This document shows positions 54,799 to 64,000 of a DNA stretch of 64,000 nt, one piece after another. Each line of letters opens with the position of its first letter. Positions within the stretch are counted from its first letter, which is position 1. Location: assembly GCA_024225035.1 (NCBI GenBank), contig JAAEMX010000441.1, positions 1-64,000 on the forward strand. Direction: 5' to 3'. A program made the position numbers and the translations under genes. Below the pieces are notes generated by a model, which was given only the letters and a program-made list of their open reading frames with translations, did no database searches and was not told the origin of the DNA. The DNA is from Lentisphaerota bacterium. GTDB lineage: Bacteria > Verrucomicrobiota > Lentisphaeria > Victivallales > Victivallaceae.

Positions 54799-55548
54799 CT
54801 ACTGGAACCAGATGAAAACAGGGTCTTTTTCGAGTCTTTTGTGCCTGCTGTTAGCAAGCATCTTAACAAAATCATTTGCCCATATGTCTGCAAGTTGACG
54901 CAGCGGAGAATATGAGGAGAAAGAACGAGAGTTAAAAAGAGCGACACGTCCTTTTTTTCTATCAGCTATAATGGCAATAATCTCACTTGTTTCCGGGACT
55001 GTTAGATAAGCTTCTATTGCGGCGGCTGGTCCGACCTCCCAGTAGGTACAGGCCGCTGTCTTCAATGGGAGTGTAACCAGACCTATTGGAGTGAAAGTTG
55101 TGACGTTGTATAATGTCCCCAAAAATGGGTTTTGAGGTTCAAGCTGATTTACATATAATTGCAGTTTGAGAATTCCGGGCCCCGGTTTGGCTGCTAACTG
55201 CCACTGTTTGTCTTTTTTAATTGCGTCTTTGAATGCGTTAGCCAGATATTTTTCATATTTTTCGTAGTCTGCTTTTTCATCCAGAACAGATTGGAACCTT
55301 ACGTCCTTATTCCAGAAATTATTCAATACAATCGGCTTGTTAGTTACCGGCGCAATGTATATTTTTTTGTATTTTGACAGTTCAGGGTAATCAAACCATG
55401 ACTGTTGAAAAAGAGTGTATTTCTGAGGTATCTGTTTGACCTTGGCGAATGTGACATAATCGGTTTTTGCCAAAGGAGCTGCGGTGTTGCAGCCAACTGT
55501 GAAACACAATGACAGCAACAATAACGGTAAGCATTTATTCAATTTCAT
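54799..55548 (-). CDS. DUF3313-type lipoprotein, tandem copy 2
   Basis: 249-residue exported lipoprotein: signal peptide with lipobox FTVGC (Cys 20). The body fits the DUF3313 pattern: KIYIAPVTN, FKDAIKKDKQWQLAAKPGPGILKLQLYVNQLEPQNP, AAIEAYL and a conserved LRQLADIWANDFVKML tail. Function is unknown; the family is outer-membrane associated. It is about two-thirds identical, end to end, to the gene at 55777-56526, from which or with which it was duplicated. It has its own terminator. Confidence 0.85.
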   Translation of the reverse strand: MKLNKCLPLLLLSLCFTVGCNTAAPLAKTDYVTFAKVKQIPQKYTLFQQSWFDYPELSKYKKIYIAPVTNKPIVLNNFWNKDVRFQSVLDEKADYEKYEKYLANAFKDAIKKDKQWQLAAKPGPGILKLQLYVNQLEPQNPFLGTLYNVTTFTPIGLVTLPLKTAACTYWEVGPAAAIEAYLTVPETSEIIAIIADRKKGRVALFNSRSFSSYSPLRQLADIWANDFVKMLANSRHKRLEKDPVFIWFQ

Positions 55549-55728
55549 TACAAAACCCTTCTTAATCAGTATTAACGCATGTTATTCTCTTGGCTAAAAG
55601 ACGTTCTGAATTATAAAAAAGTTTCGTTGTTTTTCTCGAAGACGCTAAAAACTTTAAAATTTAATACCTGCAGTGGCTCGGTGCTGTATAAAATGAGTGC
55701 CTGTTATTAAATAATGAAAGACAAAAAA

Positions 55729-55754
55729 AGCGACCCGGAAAATCGGGCCGCTCA
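55729..55754 (-). terminator. terminator of DUF3313 lipoprotein gene 1
   Basis: On the minus strand, GCGGCCCG/CGGGTCGC pairs over eight bases (one G-U) and is followed by seven T. It lies 20 bases after the stop. Confidence 0.8.
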
Positions 55755-55776
55755 TCATAACTAATCTATTGAAAAC

Positions 55777-56526
55777 TTATTGGAACCAGGTAAAGACCGG
55801 ATCTTTTTCAAGTTTTTTCTGTTCGCTGTTATTCAGCATTTTAACGAAATCACCACCCCAGACATCAGCAAGTTGGCGCAATGGTGAGTATGAAGTGAAT
55901 TCACGGCTGTTAAATAAAGCAACGCGCCCTTTTTTCCTGTCAGCAAAAGCAGCCATTATTTCTTTTGATTCAGAATCGGTCAGGTAACCTTCAATTGCGG
56001 CGGAAGATCCAATATCCCAAGTGGTGCGAGCCGCAGTTTTAAACGGCAGAATAATTAGACCAATTGGAGTAAAGGATGTTACGTTTGAAAAAGCACCGAT
56101 AAAAGAGTTTTGCGGTGCTATCTGAACAGTATACACCTGCAGTTTTAACACTCCCGGCCCCGGTTTTTCGGCCAGTTGCCAGCGGCTGTCGGCATTTATG
56201 GCTTCTTTAAAAGCGTTACATAAATATTGCTGGTATTCAATATACGCATCTTTTTCCTCTTCAGGAGTTTGCTGGCGTATATCTTTGTTCCAGAAGTTAT
56301 TTTCCAAATTTGGACTGTTAGTTACTGGAGCAACATATATCTTGTCATATTTTTCAAGTTTAGTGTAATCAAACCAAGCTTTTTGGAAAAGGCTGGCTTC
56401 ATCAGATATCTGAGGAACGTTTTTAAAAGAAACATATTCTGTTTTTTCAAGTGGTTCAGCGGTATTGCACCCTGCAGTAAACAGCAAGGCCAATAATAAC
56501 AGTGGAATCCATTTTTGCAGTTTCAT
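55777..56526 (-). CDS. DUF3313-type lipoprotein, tandem copy 1
   Basis: 249-residue paralogue of the preceding gene, with lipobox FTAGC (Cys 20). Shared landmarks are KIYVAPVTN, FWNKDIR, KPGPGVLKLQ, FTPIGL, AAIEGYL, ADRKKGRVALFNSR and the LRQLADVWGGDFVKML tail. No gap is needed to align the two, so the duplication is recent enough to preserve length. Each copy has its own terminator and presumably promoter. Role unknown. Confidence 0.85.
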   Translation of the reverse strand: MKLQKWIPLLLLALLFTAGCNTAEPLEKTEYVSFKNVPQISDEASLFQKAWFDYTKLEKYDKIYVAPVTNSPNLENNFWNKDIRQQTPEEEKDAYIEYQQYLCNAFKEAINADSRWQLAEKPGPGVLKLQVYTVQIAPQNSFIGAFSNVTSFTPIGLIILPFKTAARTTWDIGSSAAIEGYLTDSESKEIMAAFADRKKGRVALFNSREFTSYSPLRQLADVWGGDFVKMLNNSEQKKLEKDPVFTWFQ

Positions 56527-56676
56527 CTAGCAACCTCTTCATCATTGTTGACTGATTAAAGCCTCTAATTTTGATTATAATGTAGTCGTGCCCAAAAATC
56601 AAAGGGGTTGCATTGATCTGATAAATATTTTGCTGAAATTAAGTTCAGATCAATGTTTTAACTGCTAGTGAAAATA

Positions 56677-58059
56677 TTAACAAACACCCGGGGAATCAGA
56701 CTTTTCTTCGGGGGTATTACCTACTTCTCGGTCAAGATTTTCGAGAACTTTGTTTATATCTTCAATAAAATTTTCCGCCATATCAAAAGTAAAATGTTCT
56801 CTTACTACAATCCGTAGTACGGCTATTTCCTCTGCTTTTTTTGGTAAAGTATAGGCAGGAACAATCCAGCCATACTGGCGAAGGCGTTTTGAAATTTTAA
56901 ATACATCATACCCGTTTTCATGTTTCATGCAGACCGCTGCTACCGGCAAGTATTTTGTATCAGTCAGTACTTTAAATTTACCAGTATCAATCAGGGCATT
57001 TTCCACGAATTCAGCAACTTCAAGAATATTCTTTATAATTCTTGTGTAACCGGCTTGCCCAAGACGTAAAAAATTATAGTATTGAGCCAGTACCATTGAG
57101 CTCGGTTTTGAAAAGTTCAAGCTGTAATTAGGCATGCTCCCACCAAGGTAGTTTATGTGGAAAACAAGTTCTTCAGGAATTATGGATTCATTGCGGAAAA
57201 GCACTGTTCCCATGCCGGGGTAAACAAGGCCGAACTTGTGATTGGAAATATTTATTGACTTAACCTGCTCCAAGCGGAAATCCCATCGAAGATCAGGGAA
57301 ACCGAATGCGGCAACAAATCCACCGCTGGCCGCATCGACATGCATAGGAATGTCAATGCCTTTTTCTTTTTTCAGGGTTAACAGGAAGTCATTTATACCG
57401 ATAAAGTCATCGACTTGTCCAGTGAAAGTTGTCCCAAGTACAGTTCCAACAGCAATGGTATTTTCATCGACATACTGGGCTACATCATCTGCATTTATAG
57501 TAAACTTGTCCACATATAACGGGATAACCCGCATTTCGACATCAAAGTAAAGGGCAAATTTTTCCCAGCAGGAATGAACATCACCTCCGAAAACGATATT
57601 GGGAGACGAACAGTCTTTGCCCTCGGCTTTGCGTTTGTTGCGCCAGTTCCATTTATGGGCAAGCAAAGCCAGCATAATAGCTTCTGATGAACCAATAGTT
57701 GCTGTCCCTGCAGCTTCGGCTGAATGGCAAAGGTTGCCTGTCATGCGAATGACACGGTCGTGAATAGCTCTGGTCTGCGGATACTCATCCTCATCAATAT
57801 AATTTTTGTTGAGAGATTCTATAATGATATTTTCAGCTTCTTCCTCCATCCACGTTGTGACGAATGAGGCAAGGTTCAGGGCAGGGTTGCTGTCCAAATT
57901 CATTTCGTCATGGACCAGTTGATAGGCAGCTCGAGATTCCATTGATTTTTCTGGTATTTTATCTTTGGGGACTTCACTGGTTACCCAGCGTCCGGCATAA
58001 GCAGATGAGGTAAATGGTCTGAATTCGGATTTCTTTGTTGTTTTTATCTTGTTATACAT
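56677..58059 (-). CDS. gadB: glutamate decarboxylase
   Basis: PLP-dependent enzyme converting glutamate to 4-aminobutyrate and CO2, consuming a proton. About 460 residues, the GadA/B size. MHVDAASGGF holds the PLP-contacting Asp, and the Schiff-base Lys is in NISNHKFGLVYPG. The N-terminal SRAAYQLVHDEMNLDSNPALNLASFVTTWME segment fits GadB. I chose ATG 58059 with GGGGAAG upstream. No glutamate/GABA antiporter gene lies nearby, so acid resistance through GadBC cannot be concluded. Confidence 0.93.
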   Translation of the reverse strand: MYNKIKTTKKSEFRPFTSSAYAGRWVTSEVPKDKIPEKSMESRAAYQLVHDEMNLDSNPALNLASFVTTWMEEEAENIIIESLNKNYIDEDEYPQTRAIHDRVIRMTGNLCHSAEAAGTATIGSSEAIMLALLAHKWNWRNKRKAEGKDCSSPNIVFGGDVHSCWEKFALYFDVEMRVIPLYVDKFTINADDVAQYVDENTIAVGTVLGTTFTGQVDDFIGINDFLLTLKKEKGIDIPMHVDAASGGFVAAFGFPDLRWDFRLEQVKSINISNHKFGLVYPGMGTVLFRNESIIPEELVFHINYLGGSMPNYSLNFSKPSSMVLAQYYNFLRLGQAGYTRIIKNILEVAEFVENALIDTGKFKVLTDTKYLPVAAVCMKHENGYDVFKISKRLRQYGWIVPAYTLPKKAEEIAVLRIVVREHFTFDMAENFIEDINKVLENLDREVGNTPEEKSDSPGVC

Positions 58060-58399
58060 GTCTTCCCCGTAATTAGTGACTTTGTAGCGTATTGTCTTCA
58101 TAAACAAATACACCTGTAATGGTAGTTTTTCAAAAATGGTTAGAGATGATACTCCAAAATATTACGAATTTATATTGATAGATAATGCTGTTTGTTTCGT
58201 AATTTGTAATTCCATAAAAGCACGTGATTTACAAAAATAATGCAAATAATATTATCTACAATTTAGTAGTTGAATAATAGTTTTTAGTAGCAAGGTGGAT
58301 ATATGTGTTAAGTAGTTTTCTTTGTTGTTTTTGGCTAATTAAAGTTTGTATTGTATGGGTGTGCAGTGTATTAATATTAATCATTAATTTAACTAATAA

Positions 58400-59944
58400 A
58401 TGATCATTTATTTAGGGAGACATGATTTGCGTTTGAATATTCCGGCTTATAAAAAGATCATGTTAGGGTGTTTTTTAATTGGCCTTGGCATATCATTAGC
58501 ACATATACTATTCTGTACTGACGTTTATAACGATATATCTATGTTCTATGGGCCAATAACACAGGCTTTTGCGGACGGAGATTGGGATAGGGCGTTCAGC
58601 GGTATTATTGGACCGTTAAACCCGGCTTTGGCTTCTGTTTTTGTCAAACTGGGCTTTCACTCTTTTGTTGCTTTGATGATTGTGTCCTGCATCTTTTATG
58701 TTTTATGTATTTTCCCTATTTTTGGTTTTCTGCGTATACTGTTAGGGAATAAAAATTATGCGGCCTGGGGATGTGTGATGTACATCCTGACTCCCAAAAT
58801 TATACGTTTTGGCTGTACGGGACTGCTGAACTCAGGTCGAAATTTCTTCCTTGCCGGAGCTGTTTTTTTAGTTTTAAGTTTTTTTGAAAAAGTAAGAACC
58901 TGGAAGCTTATTCTTCTTGGTTTCTGTCTTGCCGGTTTGGCCTTGAATCGAGGTGAAGGACTTCTTTATGCTCCATTGTTTATTATATGGCTGCTGTTGA
59001 TTCCGCTTCAGGAGGCAAACTGGAAATTGAGCCGGAAGATATCATGGATGGCATTTAAGCGTATTTTTATAGTGACCACGGTTACTTTAATCTGTATACA
59101 ACCTAGAATGGTACAGATGTATAATGAAACTGGAGTTCCATGCACGGATATAAGGCAGGCTGAAACCGCAAAAATGGCTTTGGTTTCTACTGGGGTCTTT
59201 AAAGAAGACGTTACGCAAACTTCCTCTAAACAAACATTTGTAGCTGAAAATGGCAGGAAAAGAAGTAAATTGCTGTCATTTAGGAAGCTCCATCGACTGG
59301 TGGATTGTTTTGGTCGAGGATCGTACTGGATATATTTGGGGTTTGCTTTGATCGGGCTGGGTGTTATGCTGTTCCGGAAAAAATTCAACTTTAGGTTATT
59401 ACTTCCAATTTCGGTTATAGCATATAGTACATTGATTTTCTTTCAGGTAATTTTGGCTTACCGGTACTTTACCCTTAATGCAATGTTGATGTTGCCGTTT
59501 AGCTTTACAGGTTTGTATTTTTTGTACAAACAAGCTGAAAAAAGGCGGCTGAAATACGTTTTCATTGCAGCCTTAATTGTAATGGGCATTTTTCAGGCCG
59601 GTAATGGGATGAGAAAAGTTTTAAGCCGTAAATATGACTATGAAAAGGGAATAGGTGACTGGCTGACAGTGCATAAGCCGGAATTAGCTCGGGGGGCTGA
59701 GCTTAAAATGATTTCTCCGAAACCGCAATATAGTTATTGGAGTGGAATCCCATTTGTCGGAGGCAATGAGCCCACCATATATGTTGACAGGGATTATCTA
59801 TTGAAAAATAAAATTAATCTGGCGGTAGTGGATATAAAAAATACTGACATGATCAAAGCAATTGAGAACAGCGGTTTATATGTAGAGGTGAAGCACCCTT
59901 ACAAAAAAGTGCGTGTATTTGTAATTATACCTTTGGAAAAATGA
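58400..59944 (+). CDS. membrane glycosyltransferase, GT39/ArnT-like
   Basis: 514-residue integral membrane protein with about 10-12 helices in its first 420 residues and a soluble C-terminal part. The first extracytoplasmic loop carries an acidic motif (CTDVYNDISMFYGPITQAFADGDW), the usual place of the catalytic Asp in polyprenyl-phosphate-sugar transferases. NRGEGLLYAP follows in a helix loop. It would move sugars from lipid carriers onto surface glycans or proteins. It starts a rightward cluster with a GT2 transferase (10 bases on) and a flippase. Confidence 0.78.
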   Translation: MIIYLGRHDLRLNIPAYKKIMLGCFLIGLGISLAHILFCTDVYNDISMFYGPITQAFADGDWDRAFSGIIGPLNPALASVFVKLGFHSFVALMIVSCIFYVLCIFPIFGFLRILLGNKNYAAWGCVMYILTPKIIRFGCTGLLNSGRNFFLAGAVFLVLSFFEKVRTWKLILLGFCLAGLALNRGEGLLYAPLFIIWLLLIPLQEANWKLSRKISWMAFKRIFIVTTVTLICIQPRMVQMYNETGVPCTDIRQAETAKMALVSTGVFKEDVTQTSSKQTFVAENGRKRSKLLSFRKLHRLVDCFGRGSYWIYLGFALIGLGVMLFRKKFNFRLLLPISVIAYSTLIFFQVILAYRYFTLNAMLMLPFSFTGLYFLYKQAEKRRLKYVFIAALIVMGIFQAGNGMRKVLSRKYDYEKGIGDWLTVHKPELARGAELKMISPKPQYSYWSGIPFVGGNEPTIYVDRDYLLKNKINLAVVDIKNTDMIKAIENSGLYVEVKHPYKKVRVFVIIPLEK

Positions 59945-59954
59945 AAGATTTTAT

Positions 59955-60734
59955 ATGGAGAATATGAAGGTTTCAGTCGTTACCCCTGTCTTGAACAGTG
60001 AAAAATATATTCGGGAAACAGTTGAAAGTGTTTTAGCCCAAAAAGGTGATTTTGAACTTGAATATATAATTAAAGATGGTGGTTCTACAGATCGAACACT
60101 GGAAATACTAAAAGAATATGAGAATGCTGTTAAAGTTATTTCTTGTACTGACGAATCAACTGAAGACGCAATTTTTCAGACACTGGAAAAAGCCGGCGGG
60201 GATATTGTTTGCTGGATTGGTGCTGACGATGTTTACGCTCCCGGAAGCTTTCAGACTGTGGTTGAAGCTTTCAAGGCTAGCCCTGAAAAGGACTGGCTGT
60301 ATGGGCGTTGCAGGATAATTGACGGCAAGGGGCAGGAAATTCGAAAGCTGATAACAACCTACAAGAATTTACTAGGTTATTTTTATAGTCGAAAAATATT
60401 ATTGTGTGAAAACTATATAAGTCAACCATCTGTGTTTTTCAGGCGTTCGCTCTGGGAAAAGGTTAAATCAAGGTTTCTTGATTATCATTACGGAAGTGAT
60501 TATAATCTCTGGGTGAATTTTTCCGGGCTTTCACGTGCGATTGTGTTGCATCAATACCTAAGTAGTTTCAGACGACATAAGAATTCTATAAGTCATAATA
60601 ACTACATTCATCAGCTTGATGATTCAATAGATATAGCAAAACGATATGGAAACGGATTTTATGCAATGATTTTTCGTTTAAATAAGCTGAAAACTGTGTT
60701 TATTTATCGTTTGCTTGATAAGGGCAGAGTGTAA
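59955..60734 (+). CDS. family 2 glycosyltransferase
   Basis: 259-residue GT-A enzyme. The N-terminus reads VSVVTPVLNSEKYIRETVESVLAQ, the nucleotide site IIKDGGSTDRTLEIL follows, and the DxD-like metal motif is in CWIGADDVYAPGSF. It probably adds one sugar to a lipid-linked glycan in the cytoplasm. It is spaced 10 bases after the membrane transferase and 2 bases before the flippase, showing a tight operon. Confidence 0.92.
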   Translation: MENMKVSVVTPVLNSEKYIRETVESVLAQKGDFELEYIIKDGGSTDRTLEILKEYENAVKVISCTDESTEDAIFQTLEKAGGDIVCWIGADDVYAPGSFQTVVEAFKASPEKDWLYGRCRIIDGKGQEIRKLITTYKNLLGYFYSRKILLCENYISQPSVFFRRSLWEKVKSRFLDYHYGSDYNLWVNFSGLSRAIVLHQYLSSFRRHKNSISHNNYIHQLDDSIDIAKRYGNGFYAMIFRLNKLKTVFIYRLLDKGRV

Positions 60735-60736
60735 AC

Positions 60737-62206
60737 ATGATCAGAAATCCGCTGCTGATTTTCTTAAAAGGTAGCATTATATCTACTGCGGCGATGGTAG
60801 TTACAGGATTAGTGACTTATTTGACCCGTCGTTATTTGGCCCTGCATTTAACTGAAGAGGAATTTGGTTTCTTCTATGCGGCATTTGCCTTTGTCAGCCT
60901 TTTGGGAGCATTGCTGGATTTTGGTGTTTCCGGAGCGACTCCAGTTATAATCGGCAAGCATGCCGTGCTTGAATCGGGAGACGAAAAGAAGGCCAATTAT
61001 ACAGCCATTTTATTATTAAAACTATTCCTTGGTTTATGGGGATTCCTTATTATTCCGGCTGCAGGCTGGCTGGCAAGCTGGTACTTTCGCTTTCCATATG
61101 GTCAGGATGTTTTTGTAATACTATTGGTGTACAGCATTGTTTTCAGTCTTACCAATGAATTGCTGGTGGTTGCGATAGGGTTCAAAGATTATCTTGGCAA
61201 GGCGGTGATGGAAAGCATTTTCTACTCCGCTGTACTGGTGATAATCCTTTTTTCGCTTCAGGAATACGGCTTGAAAGGAGCCGCATGGGGATACCTTGGC
61301 AGTTCCTTGATTGTAACATTATTTGGGGGAGGGTACCTTGTATATAAATACAGAATACGGATTGCTTTTGACCTTAAACTAGTTTGGAAGAAGACTGTTG
61401 ATCTTGCGCATTTTAGCAAATGGATGGCTATAGCAACTCTTGCCAGTACCTCAATGGGCTATATTGATACCGTTATGCTGACATACATGAAAGGGCTTGA
61501 AGCTACTGCTATTTACAATATTGCTTTGCCTATTGTGCAAATAATGAAAAGCATGTTGTTTCTCCCGCTGGTGTTTATCCCAATTGCAACCGAACTGTGG
61601 CATAAAAAAGAGCTAGGAGCTATTTCAGATATATGTAATGCGGTGATGATGTTAGCCTTGGCTGCATTCTGGGTAGTTGTAATGTTTATGTCATTTTTTG
61701 GAAGATATCTGGTTTCCTTACTATTCGCTGATAAATTCTTAGCAGCCAGTGCCCCTTTGACTATACTTGGTTCAGGTATATTGTTTCTGCTGATAGCCCA
61801 GTTTTTTATTGCTGCGATTTCAGCGATTGAGCGTTTGCGTGCAGTAGCTTATATTGGCATCTCCGGTGTGGTTTTTAACATAATATTTAATACGGTTCTG
61901 ATTCCTTTTCTGGGAATTGAAGGTGCTGCTCTGGCAACATCGCTGTCTTATTTTACAATCTTTATCTTTGCTTTTGTTGTTTTGAAAAGAGACGTGCCAA
62001 ATTTACGTCTGCTTTATCCATGGACTTTGAATATTCCCGGTAGCCTTCTGGCCGGTACAGCAATTTATTTAGGGTATCAAGGGTATTCTTTATCTATCAG
62101 AATTTTAATTTTTCTGGGTCTGATAGGGATATTTTTAATTTGTAATTTTAAAGCGATTTTCTTCCTGCTGAGACATTTGATAAAACAATTATTAAATGAA
62201 TTTTGA
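60737..62206 (+). CDS. Wzx-like polysaccharide flippase (MVF/MATE fold)
   Basis: 489-residue membrane protein with about 12-14 helices. YLTRRYLALHLTEEEFGFFYAAFAFVSL is a typical polysaccharide_synt entry, and LGIEGAALATSLSYFTIFIFAF is typical late in the fold. It would move lipid-linked glycan units across the inner membrane. It is the third gene of the glycan cluster; no polymerase is in view. Confidence 0.9.
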   Translation: MIRNPLLIFLKGSIISTAAMVVTGLVTYLTRRYLALHLTEEEFGFFYAAFAFVSLLGALLDFGVSGATPVIIGKHAVLESGDEKKANYTAILLLKLFLGLWGFLIIPAAGWLASWYFRFPYGQDVFVILLVYSIVFSLTNELLVVAIGFKDYLGKAVMESIFYSAVLVIILFSLQEYGLKGAAWGYLGSSLIVTLFGGGYLVYKYRIRIAFDLKLVWKKTVDLAHFSKWMAIATLASTSMGYIDTVMLTYMKGLEATAIYNIALPIVQIMKSMLFLPLVFIPIATELWHKKELGAISDICNAVMMLALAAFWVVVMFMSFFGRYLVSLLFADKFLAASAPLTILGSGILFLLIAQFFIAAISAIERLRAVAYIGISGVVFNIIFNTVLIPFLGIEGAALATSLSYFTIFIFAFVVLKRDVPNLRLLYPWTLNIPGSLLAGTAIYLGYQGYSLSIRILIFLGLIGIFLICNFKAIFFLLRHLIKQLLNEF

Positions 62207-62330
62207 ATTCTGTTAACCCTCAATAATTCTTATTTTTGTATTTTTCAATCTAAAGCATTCTGCAGCTATTGACAAATTGGATGGGGCATGGTATCTTTAA
62301 TGGTATGAATGTTAAATCGAGGTTAGTTTA

Positions 62331-63371
62331 ATGCTGAAACCAGTTGTTGCAGAACCGCTATATACAAAAGTAAAGAAACAGCTGATTGAATATATTGAGG
62401 AGCGGAAACCTGCTGTTCTCCCCAAAGAAAAAGACCTTATGAGTAGCTTTGAGGTATCACGTAATACTCTGCGTCGTGCGGTTCTTGAGCTTACAAATGA
62501 TGGTGTTCTCAAACCGATACAGGGGCGCGGGACCATGGTTGTAAAATATGCCGGGCTAGAGCCGATGGACATCGGAGTCGTAATGGATGATTCTTTCAAG
62601 TTGACATCCCCATATATTGCCAGCAAACTTGATGCTATGCGCAGTATTTTGCTGCCAAAAGGATATAATCTTAATGTTTTTTTCTGTCATGATTTCAGTA
62701 TTAACCCTTCAACAAACTCTGTATTCAGTTATCTTGTTCAAAGTAAAAGGTTGGCGGGAATTATTTTGATTTCTCGACTTTCTTCGGAAGAAATTGAGTA
62801 TTTTAACAGAAACAATATTAAGTTTATTACAAGTGAATTCTACTATAAGAATTACACTAATCTTTATGTCATGCTGGATTATAATGTTGTCATAGAGAAG
62901 GCCTTTCAGGCGTTTGAAAAACGTGGAATCAGGAATATTGCTTTTTGTGGACATCAGCTTGATTATGATATTGATGCTACCGGAGTTGTTGAATCAGGAA
63001 TGAAGCGTTATATGGACTATGTTAGAAGCCTGTCAACGAGTGAATATATCATTGACATGGTTGCTGACGTTGAAAAACAGCTCGATTCTCTCTATAAGCT
63101 TGGTACGGCAAAAAGACCTGAAGGCTTTATTTGTATGAATTATCACAATAGGGTGAAGCTATTCGATAATTTGAAAAAGTATAGTGACTGGAAGCCGTTT
63201 ATTTATATCGTGAAAGTGAAGGATTTTAAATCTGAACTTGAAACTGAAGGCTATAACTTGAAAGGTGCTGAAATTGGCAAGGAGGCATCTAAATTGATAA
63301 TTGATTATGCCAAAGGAAAAGCTCAAGTCACTGATAAACGACTTATACTGCCTGGATTTTATTCAAACTGA
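62331..63371 (+). CDS. GntR-type regulator with LacI-like sensor domain
   Basis: 346-residue hybrid. Residues ~5-75 form a GntR winged HTH (YTKVKKQLIEYIEE, LPKEKDLMSSFEVSRNTLRRAVLEL, GVLKPIQGRGTMVV). The rest is a periplasmic-binding-protein-like effector domain (DIGVVMDDSF, RLAGIILISRLS, IAFCGH, GFICMNYHN). Such AraR-type regulators sense sugars. It directly precedes the prepilin-like gene, 56 bases apart, and probably regulates it or a downstream glycan-use locus. Confidence 0.9.
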   Translation: MLKPVVAEPLYTKVKKQLIEYIEERKPAVLPKEKDLMSSFEVSRNTLRRAVLELTNDGVLKPIQGRGTMVVKYAGLEPMDIGVVMDDSFKLTSPYIASKLDAMRSILLPKGYNLNVFFCHDFSINPSTNSVFSYLVQSKRLAGIILISRLSSEEIEYFNRNNIKFITSEFYYKNYTNLYVMLDYNVVIEKAFQAFEKRGIRNIAFCGHQLDYDIDATGVVESGMKRYMDYVRSLSTSEYIIDMVADVEKQLDSLYKLGTAKRPEGFICMNYHNRVKLFDNLKKYSDWKPFIYIVKVKDFKSELETEGYNLKGAEIGKEASKLIIDYAKGKAQVTDKRLILPGFYSN

Positions 63372-63427
63372 ATGATTAAATAGATTTATAAGGACAAAAA
63401 TAAAAACAAACAAAAGGAGATAGTAAA

Positions 63428-64000
63428 GTGAAAAAGAAACAATTTACACTTATAGAGATTCTCGTTGTGATTGCTATTATAGCAATATTAGCTTCAATGC
63501 TGCTGCCGGCATTAAGTAAAGCCAGAGAAACAGCAAAAGCTATTAAGTGCGTCAGCAACCTGAAACAGATTGGTCAAGTATCATCAATGTACTGGGACGA
63601 TTACAGCGCGTTGAATACTGCTCCTGCCAGCATTCCTTTTTCATTTGGACATGGTTTTGTTGAAAAACTTTGCAACCCTTCTTACCTGAATATAACTCAT
63701 CCTGTTACAGGGGCGTATAAGTGCAGTGGTTTTAATAGTGGGTTTTATTACCATGAAAACTCTGATATTTATATTTGTCCTAGTCAGACATCGAGAAGTG
63801 AAGTCAGAAATTACGGCTATAATACTTTTTTACAGCATCCAAATTACTTTGGTGGAGTCCGATCACGGATCAAATCACCTAGTAAAACCGCTCAATGGAT
63901 GGATTGTGATGGAGATATAAATTTATTCTGGGCAGCTTTTAAAGGTGCTAATAAGAATTATATCACTGATGGGATAAGACATAATGGTAAAAGTTCTATA
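63428..64000 (+). CDS. prepilin-like secreted protein, H-X9-DG class, 3' end outside window
   Basis: Starts at GTG 63428 with AAAAGGAG upstream and is open for 191 codons to the window edge. The leader is [20 protein letters not shown] with the usual cut before FTLIE and a hydrophobic helix, followed by [23 protein letters not shown], the classic Lentisphaerota/Planctomycetota prepilin-type pattern. The visible end, DGIRHNGKS, is where the H-X9-DG domain starts. Family function is uncertain: pseudopilin-like fibres or surface proteins. Its ribosome site is a natural match for the CU-rich core of the candidate small RNAs. Confidence 0.9.
   Translation, partial: MKKKQFTLIEILVVIAIIAILASMLLPALSKARETAKAIKCVSNLKQIGQVSSMYWDDYSALNTAPASIPFSFGHGFVEKLCNPSYLNITHPVTGAYKCSGFNSGFYYHENSDIYICPSQTSRSEVRNYGYNTFLQHPNYFGGVRSRIKSPSKTAQWMDCDGDINLFWAAFKGANKNYITDGIRHNGKSSI

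Noticed and set aside
1-64000. CRISPR arrays
   Set aside because: No regularly spaced direct repeats and no cas genes were seen.

Overview
The window looks like a chromosome segment of a Gram-negative bacterium of the PVC group, most probably Lentisphaerota (Victivallis/Lentisphaera-like). This is inferred from content, not from a marker gene. The window ends in a prepilin-like protein with the [21 protein letters not shown] leader and the start of an H-X9-DG tail, next to a GntR/LacI-type hybrid regulator, a combination that is very abundant in that phylum. An outer membrane is indicated by LptF/G, lipoproteins and a secreted alkaline phosphatase.

Layout. (1) 1-3.75 kb: right end of an integrated prophage-like element (BRO-type antirepressor, ribbon-helix-helix protein, S24 repressor, tyrosine integrase) abutting the 3' end of tRNA-Ser(UGA). 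(2) 3.9-8.9 kb: htpG and a DUF349 repeat gene with a +1 frameshift at a C5 run. (3) 8.9-12.6 kb: a three-gene sugar/polyol operon (isomerase, Gfo/Idh oxidoreductase, isomerase) facing an AraC regulator, followed by a 764-codon orphan gene. (4) 15.2-22.9 kb: an N-acetylhexosamine regulon: nagB, GalE-type epimerase, NahK-like kinase, sugar-1-P nucleotidyltransferase and LacI regulator on the minus strand, diverging from a ROK kinase and nagA. Two matching 16-bp operators lie between them. (5) 23-29.6 kb: a zinc-finger/kinase-fold fusion, two tandem secreted paralogues (one with an internal amber codon), dapB and a peptide-type binding protein. (6) 29.6-31.5 kb: a small unstable patch with a decayed duplicated gene and a candidate small RNA. 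(7) 31.5-45.4 kb: housekeeping genes (LptF/G, SixA, TrmH, NAD kinase-like, CoaB, Map, PhoA, YibE/F, LigA, SanA, SpoIIE phosphatase, DUF89), with a second copy of the small RNA at 41.4 kb. (8) 45.4-50.5 kb: a MoxR-DUF58-transglutaminase operon in which only the FHA-MoxR gene is intact. (9) 50.5-58.1 kb: ABC ATPase, TyrA, a graveyard of IS256-like transposase and MacA/MacB-like exporter fragments, twin DUF3313 lipoproteins and glutamate decarboxylase. (10) 58.4-64 kb: a surface-glycan cluster (GT39-like, GT2, flippase), the GntR regulator and the prepilin-like gene.

Functionally, the sugar loci fit a specialist in amino-sugar or host/algal glycans: one branch phosphorylates HexNAc at C6 and feeds NagA/NagB, the other activates HexNAc at C1 through NahK, the nucleotidyltransferase and the epimerase. 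The window also shows an unusual density of single-base frameshifts and in-frame stops. Either the genome is decaying in places or the assembly carries indel errors; sequence alone cannot separate these.
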